From assembly GCA_035541595.1 (NCBI GenBank), contig DATKNA010000163.1, positions 1-7,924 on the forward strand: a stretch of 7,924 nt of DNA. The letters are read 5' to 3'. Made by a program: the position numbers and the translations under genes. A model generated the notes under the pieces. The model had not been told where the DNA came from. It saw nothing but the letters and a program-made list of their open reading frames with translations, and did not search any database. Source of the stretch: DATKNA01 sp035541595. GTDB taxonomy: Bacteria > Actinomycetota > Actinomycetes > Actinomycetales > Kineosporiaceae. Of this stretch, positions 5,917-7,924 are shown one piece after another (the stretch's first letter is position 1; the number at the start of each line of letters is the position of its first letter).

Positions 5917-6789
5917 GGTCACCTCGACGGAGACGAAGAGCTGGGACGCCGACGTCCCGGCGTACACGCCCTTGAGCGGCGGCACGTCCCCGTAGTCCCG
6001 CCCACGAGCGACGACGACGTGGTCCTCTCCGGCGGGGGCGGTATGCGTCGTGTCGTAGCCGATCCAGTCACCCGCCCACCACTCGACCCAGGCGTGGCTC
6101 TGCCCCTCGACGGTCTCCCCGAGCGCAGCGTCCGGTCGGGGGTGCAGGTATCCCGAGACATATCGGGCGGGGATCCCGAGCGCCCGCAGGGCACCGAGGG
6201 TGACGTGGGCGAAGTCCTGGCAGACGCCCTCCCGGCTGGCCCACGCGTCACGGGCCCGCGAGGTGACCGACGTCGCCCCTGGCACGTACGTCATGAGCCC
6301 CCCGATGCGCTCGCAGACGGCCCGTGCCGCGGCGTCGGGCGGGCGCTCGCCGGCGGCGTCCCGAGCGAGGCCGACGATCTCCTCGACCGGCTCCGTCCAC
6401 GACGTCTGGGTGAGGAACTCGTGCTGGACGTCGACGAGGGCCGGGTCGCTGAGCGCGTCCCACCCGACGCTCGTCGCGGGCGCCGTCGATCCGCCCCGAT
6501 CCGGCGCGGGATGCGTCTCCACCAGGCTGCTGGAGACGACGGTGAGCTCCTCGTGCGGTGCGAGGACGTCGAAGGCGGTGACCTGCGTGCCCCAGTAGTC
6601 CCAGTAGGCCCGGGTCCAGGTCATGGGCTCGGCCTCGATCCTGGCCTCGAGAGTCACCTGCTGCGCGGTGGTCAGCGGCGTCATCCGGGCCTCGTTGTAG
6701 GAGGCCACGACAGGTGCTCGGTACCGGTACCCGGTGCGGTGGACGATGCGCAGCCGGCGCGGCGGGGTGAGCACGTGCACGTCGGTCAC
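5905..6789 (-). CDS. Transglutaminase-like protein of the alpha-E/ATP-grasp cassette
   Basis: Papain-fold transglutaminase family protein, 294 aa, expected to cleave or form amide bonds in peptides. The N-terminal bacterial transglutaminase domain (about residues 10-80, LRIVHRTGYRY... YNEARMTPL) precedes the catalytic core. The triad is visible: Cys190 in REGVCQDFAHV, His232 in GQSHAWVEWW and Asp246 in WIGYDTTHT. No signal peptide or membrane span is seen, so it is probably cytoplasmic. I chose GTG at 6787-6789 because it overlaps the alpha-E stop as GTGA and follows GGAGGAGG closely (AGGAGG, 4-nt spacing). An ATG 51 nt further upstream would extend into the alpha-E gene without a good site. 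It is probably translationally coupled to alpha-E, and acts with the ATP-grasp protein in making, trimming or transferring a peptide tag; the substrate is unknown. The last codons lie within the 13-bp repeat array. Confidence 0.93.
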   Translation of the reverse strand: MTDVHVLTPPRRLRIVHRTGYRYRAPVVASYNEARMTPLTTAQQVTLEARIEAEPMTWTRAYWDYWGTQVTAFDVLAPHEELTVVSSSLVETHPAPDRGGSTAPATSVGWDALSDPALVDVQHEFLTQTSWTEPVEEIVGLARDAAGERPPDAAARAVCERIGGLMTYVPGATSVTSRARDAWASREGVCQDFAHVTLGALRALGIPARYVSGYLHPRPDAALGETVEGQSHAWVEWWAGDWIGYDTTHTAPAGEDHVVVARGRDYGDVPPLKGVYAGTSASQLFVSVEVTRLA

Positions 6790-7715
6790 GACGCCTCCTC
6801 CGTCCACGGCGTCGTCACGGCCTGCGGGAAGTAGCGCCACGACACGGCGTCACTGGCCTCCGAGCAGGCCCGTTGGACGCGGTCCATCTGCGCCGGCAGG
6901 TCCGCGAGGATCTCCTCGATCTCGCGGAACTCCAGGCCGCTGCGGGCCCGGCCGAGCACCCGTCGCCCACGGTCCTTCACGCCCGCACGGTCGGGCGCGG
7001 GGGTCAACTCGTCCAGGCACTCCTCGGCGCTGCCGAGGGCGTACAGCACCGACCGCGGGAAGAGTCGGTCCAGGAGGAGGAATTCGGCCGCGCGGGCGTC
7101 CGAGGCGACGCCGCGATAGGTCCGGACGTAGCTCTCATACGCTCCGCACGAGCGCAGGAGGGTGGTCCAGGCGCCGGCCCCGCCGGTGATGGCCGACGAG
7201 GCCACCAGCCGAGCGGTCATGTCGGCCCGCTCGAGGCTGCGCCCGAGCACCAGGAACCGCCACGCGTCGTCCCGGCTCATGCTCGCGTCGGCGATGCCCG
7301 CGACGAGCGCCGCGCGCTCACGGACCCAGCGCAGGACCTGATGGGGCGCCGTGGCCCGGCGGCGCGCGGCCGGCAGGCCGATCCACGCCGTGTTGAGACA
7401 CTCCCAGAGCTCGGAGGAGATGATCTCGCGCACCCGGCGCGCGTTCTCCCGTGCGGCGCCCAGCGAACCCGTGATCGAGCTCGGGCTCGTCATGTCCCAG
7501 GCGAGGGCGTCCAGCACCTGCCGCCGATCGACCTCCGTGCCGTCGACGACCGGGACACCCATCACGTCGAGCAGTCCGGCGCAGGCCAGCGGCTCCGGCA
7601 GGTACGGGTCCTCGATGAGCAGGTGGAGGTGGACGTCCAGGATCCGTGCGGTGTCGTCGGCGCGCTCGAGGTAGCGCCCGATCCAGAACACGGCCTCCGC
7701 GATGCGGCTCAGCAT
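6786..7715 (-). CDS. Alpha-E domain protein (DUF403)
   Basis: All-helical alpha-E protein of 309 aa, the usual length. This family is found with circularly permuted ATP-grasp and transglutaminase genes; its biochemical role is not settled. Signatures are the N-terminal MLSRIAEAVFWIGRYLERAD (1-20), SSELWECLN (100-108), RDDAWRFLVLGRSLERADMT (148-167), SVLYALGSAEECL (222-234) and VSWRYFP (291-297). GRxLERADxTAR appears twice (13-24 and 158-169), suggesting that two helical halves arose by duplication. I chose the ATG at 7713-7715 because it gives the family N-terminus and follows GGGAGGG by 3 nt. A longer in-frame extension to 7841 is alanine-rich and only shadows the ATP-grasp gene. It overlaps its upstream neighbour by 7 nt (ATGCTGA) and its downstream neighbour by 4 nt, so the three genes are almost certainly one operon. 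Confidence 0.95.
   Translation of the reverse strand: MLSRIAEAVFWIGRYLERADDTARILDVHLHLLIEDPYLPEPLACAGLLDVMGVPVVDGTEVDRRQVLDALAWDMTSPSSITGSLGAARENARRVREIISSELWECLNTAWIGLPAARRRATAPHQVLRWVRERAALVAGIADASMSRDDAWRFLVLGRSLERADMTARLVASSAITGGAGAWTTLLRSCGAYESYVRTYRGVASDARAAEFLLLDRLFPRSVLYALGSAEECLDELTPAPDRAGVKDRGRRVLGRARSGLEFREIEEILADLPAQMDRVQRACSEASDAVSWRYFPQAVTTPWTEEAS
6794..6801 (-). promoter_or_regulatory. Ribosome binding site of the transglutaminase gene
   Basis: GGAGGAGG on the minus strand ends 4 nt before the GTG at 6789 (GGAGG at the far end gives 7 nt). It lies inside the alpha-E coding region and supports the overlapping start. Confidence 0.75.
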
Positions 7716-7924
7716 CGACCCTCCCGGGCCCGCCCCGGCCAGTGTCGATGCTGCTGTTGCTGTTGCTGCTGCTGTTGCTCGTGCTGGCCGGGCCGGGACG
7801 GCGGCGGCCCCGGGTCCGGCTCCCGCATGGGGACCGGCCACTGGGCCGGCACGCGGCCGGCCCGGTCGCGCCCCGGCGACGTCTCGGCCGCGGCCGCCAG
7901 GACCCAGGTGTCCTTCGAGCCGCC
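7709..7924 (-). CDS. Circularly permuted ATP-grasp protein, C-terminal fragment
   Basis: Only the last 71 residues lie in the window; the gene continues past the right edge. The fragment opens with GGSKDTWVLA, which I recognise as the conserved C-terminal motif of the circularly permuted ATP-grasp proteins (DUF404/DUF407 type) that accompany alpha-E genes. These are predicted amidoligases that use ATP to join amino acids or peptides to a substrate. After the motif comes a proline/arginine-rich, probably disordered tail with nine consecutive glutamines (fragment residues 50-58) and a final Cys. The stop TGA (7709-7711) overlaps the alpha-E start in ATGCTGA, a 7-nt overlap that indicates coupling. 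The assignment rests on one short motif plus gene order. The tail is not conserved in the family as I know it and could be specific to this lineage. Confidence 0.82.
   Translation of the reverse strand, partial: GGSKDTWVLAAAAETSPGRDRAGRVPAQWPVPMREPDPGPPPSRPGQHEQQQQQQQQQHRHWPGRAREGRC
7719..7725 (-). promoter_or_regulatory. Ribosome binding site of the alpha-E gene
   Basis: GGGAGGG on the minus strand ends 3 nt before the ATG at 7715 (GGAGG core, 4 nt). It sits inside the end of the ATP-grasp gene and fixes the alpha-E start. Confidence 0.7.
7751..7777 (-). repeat. CAG/CAA trinucleotide tract encoding nine glutamines
   Basis: Nine consecutive CAG or CAA codons (six CAG, three CAA) encode Gln50-58 of the ATP-grasp fragment. 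The CAA interruptions stand out in a gene set that otherwise ends codons in G or C. Such tracts can change length by slippage without breaking the frame. Confidence 0.9.

Noticed and set aside
5942..5959. GGGACG/CGTCCC inverted repeat
   Set aside because: It lies inside the transglutaminase coding region and is explained by codon use there.
5656..6834. Plus-strand open frame (392 codons) opposite the transglutaminase gene
   Set aside because: It is antisense to a gene with an intact catalytic triad; the product is low-complexity Arg/Gly/Asp/Val.
7716..7841. N-terminal extension of the alpha-E protein
   Set aside because: The extra 42 residues are Ala/Pro/Gly-rich, lie in the shadow of the ATP-grasp tail, and the ATG at 7715 has its own ribosome binding site and the family N-terminus.

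Overview
The window is high-GC DNA with strongly GC-biased third codon positions. The LepA sequence, a GerE/LAL-type regulator and a circularly permuted ATP-grasp / alpha-E / transglutaminase operon all point to an actinobacterium. A member of the Micrococcales (Cellulomonas-like) is my best guess, but that is inference. I see no rRNA, tRNA, transposase, CRISPR array or phage gene.

Layout. Bases 1-394 hold no gene I can assign; they are rich in inverted repeats and end in a 17-bp tandem repeat abutting a very good Shine-Dalgarno. Bases 395-583 (+) encode a 62-residue protein of unknown function. Bases 673-3657 (+) encode a 994-residue LuxR-family regulator of the LAL/MalT-like type, with an N-terminal P-loop ATPase, a long helical middle and a C-terminal GerE helix-turn-helix. 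A gap of about 150 bp (3658-3807) with small hairpins and a direct repeat separates it from the convergent genes.

Everything right of 3808 is on the minus strand. Read in that direction, the order is: the last 71 codons of a circularly permuted ATP-grasp protein (running off the right edge), an alpha-E (DUF403) protein, a bacterial transglutaminase-like protease/amidase, a 159-bp spacer carrying six 13-bp tandem repeats, and lepA (EF4). The first three genes overlap by 7 and 4 nt, so they are very probably translationally coupled. They form the known but functionally unsettled amidoligase/transglutaminase cassette, thought to make or process a peptide or peptide-like conjugate. lepA is a translation GTPase; its place behind the cassette may be only positional.

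The points most worth a second look are: a ~26-residue insertion in the LepA G domain between switch I and the DTPGH motif; the 13-bp repeat array that runs into the transglutaminase C-terminus, with a related motif in the leader at the far left; the 17-bp repeat array at the small ORF's ribosome binding site; and a nine-glutamine tract in the tail of the ATP-grasp protein. I found no clear evidence of an entirely new multi-gene system.
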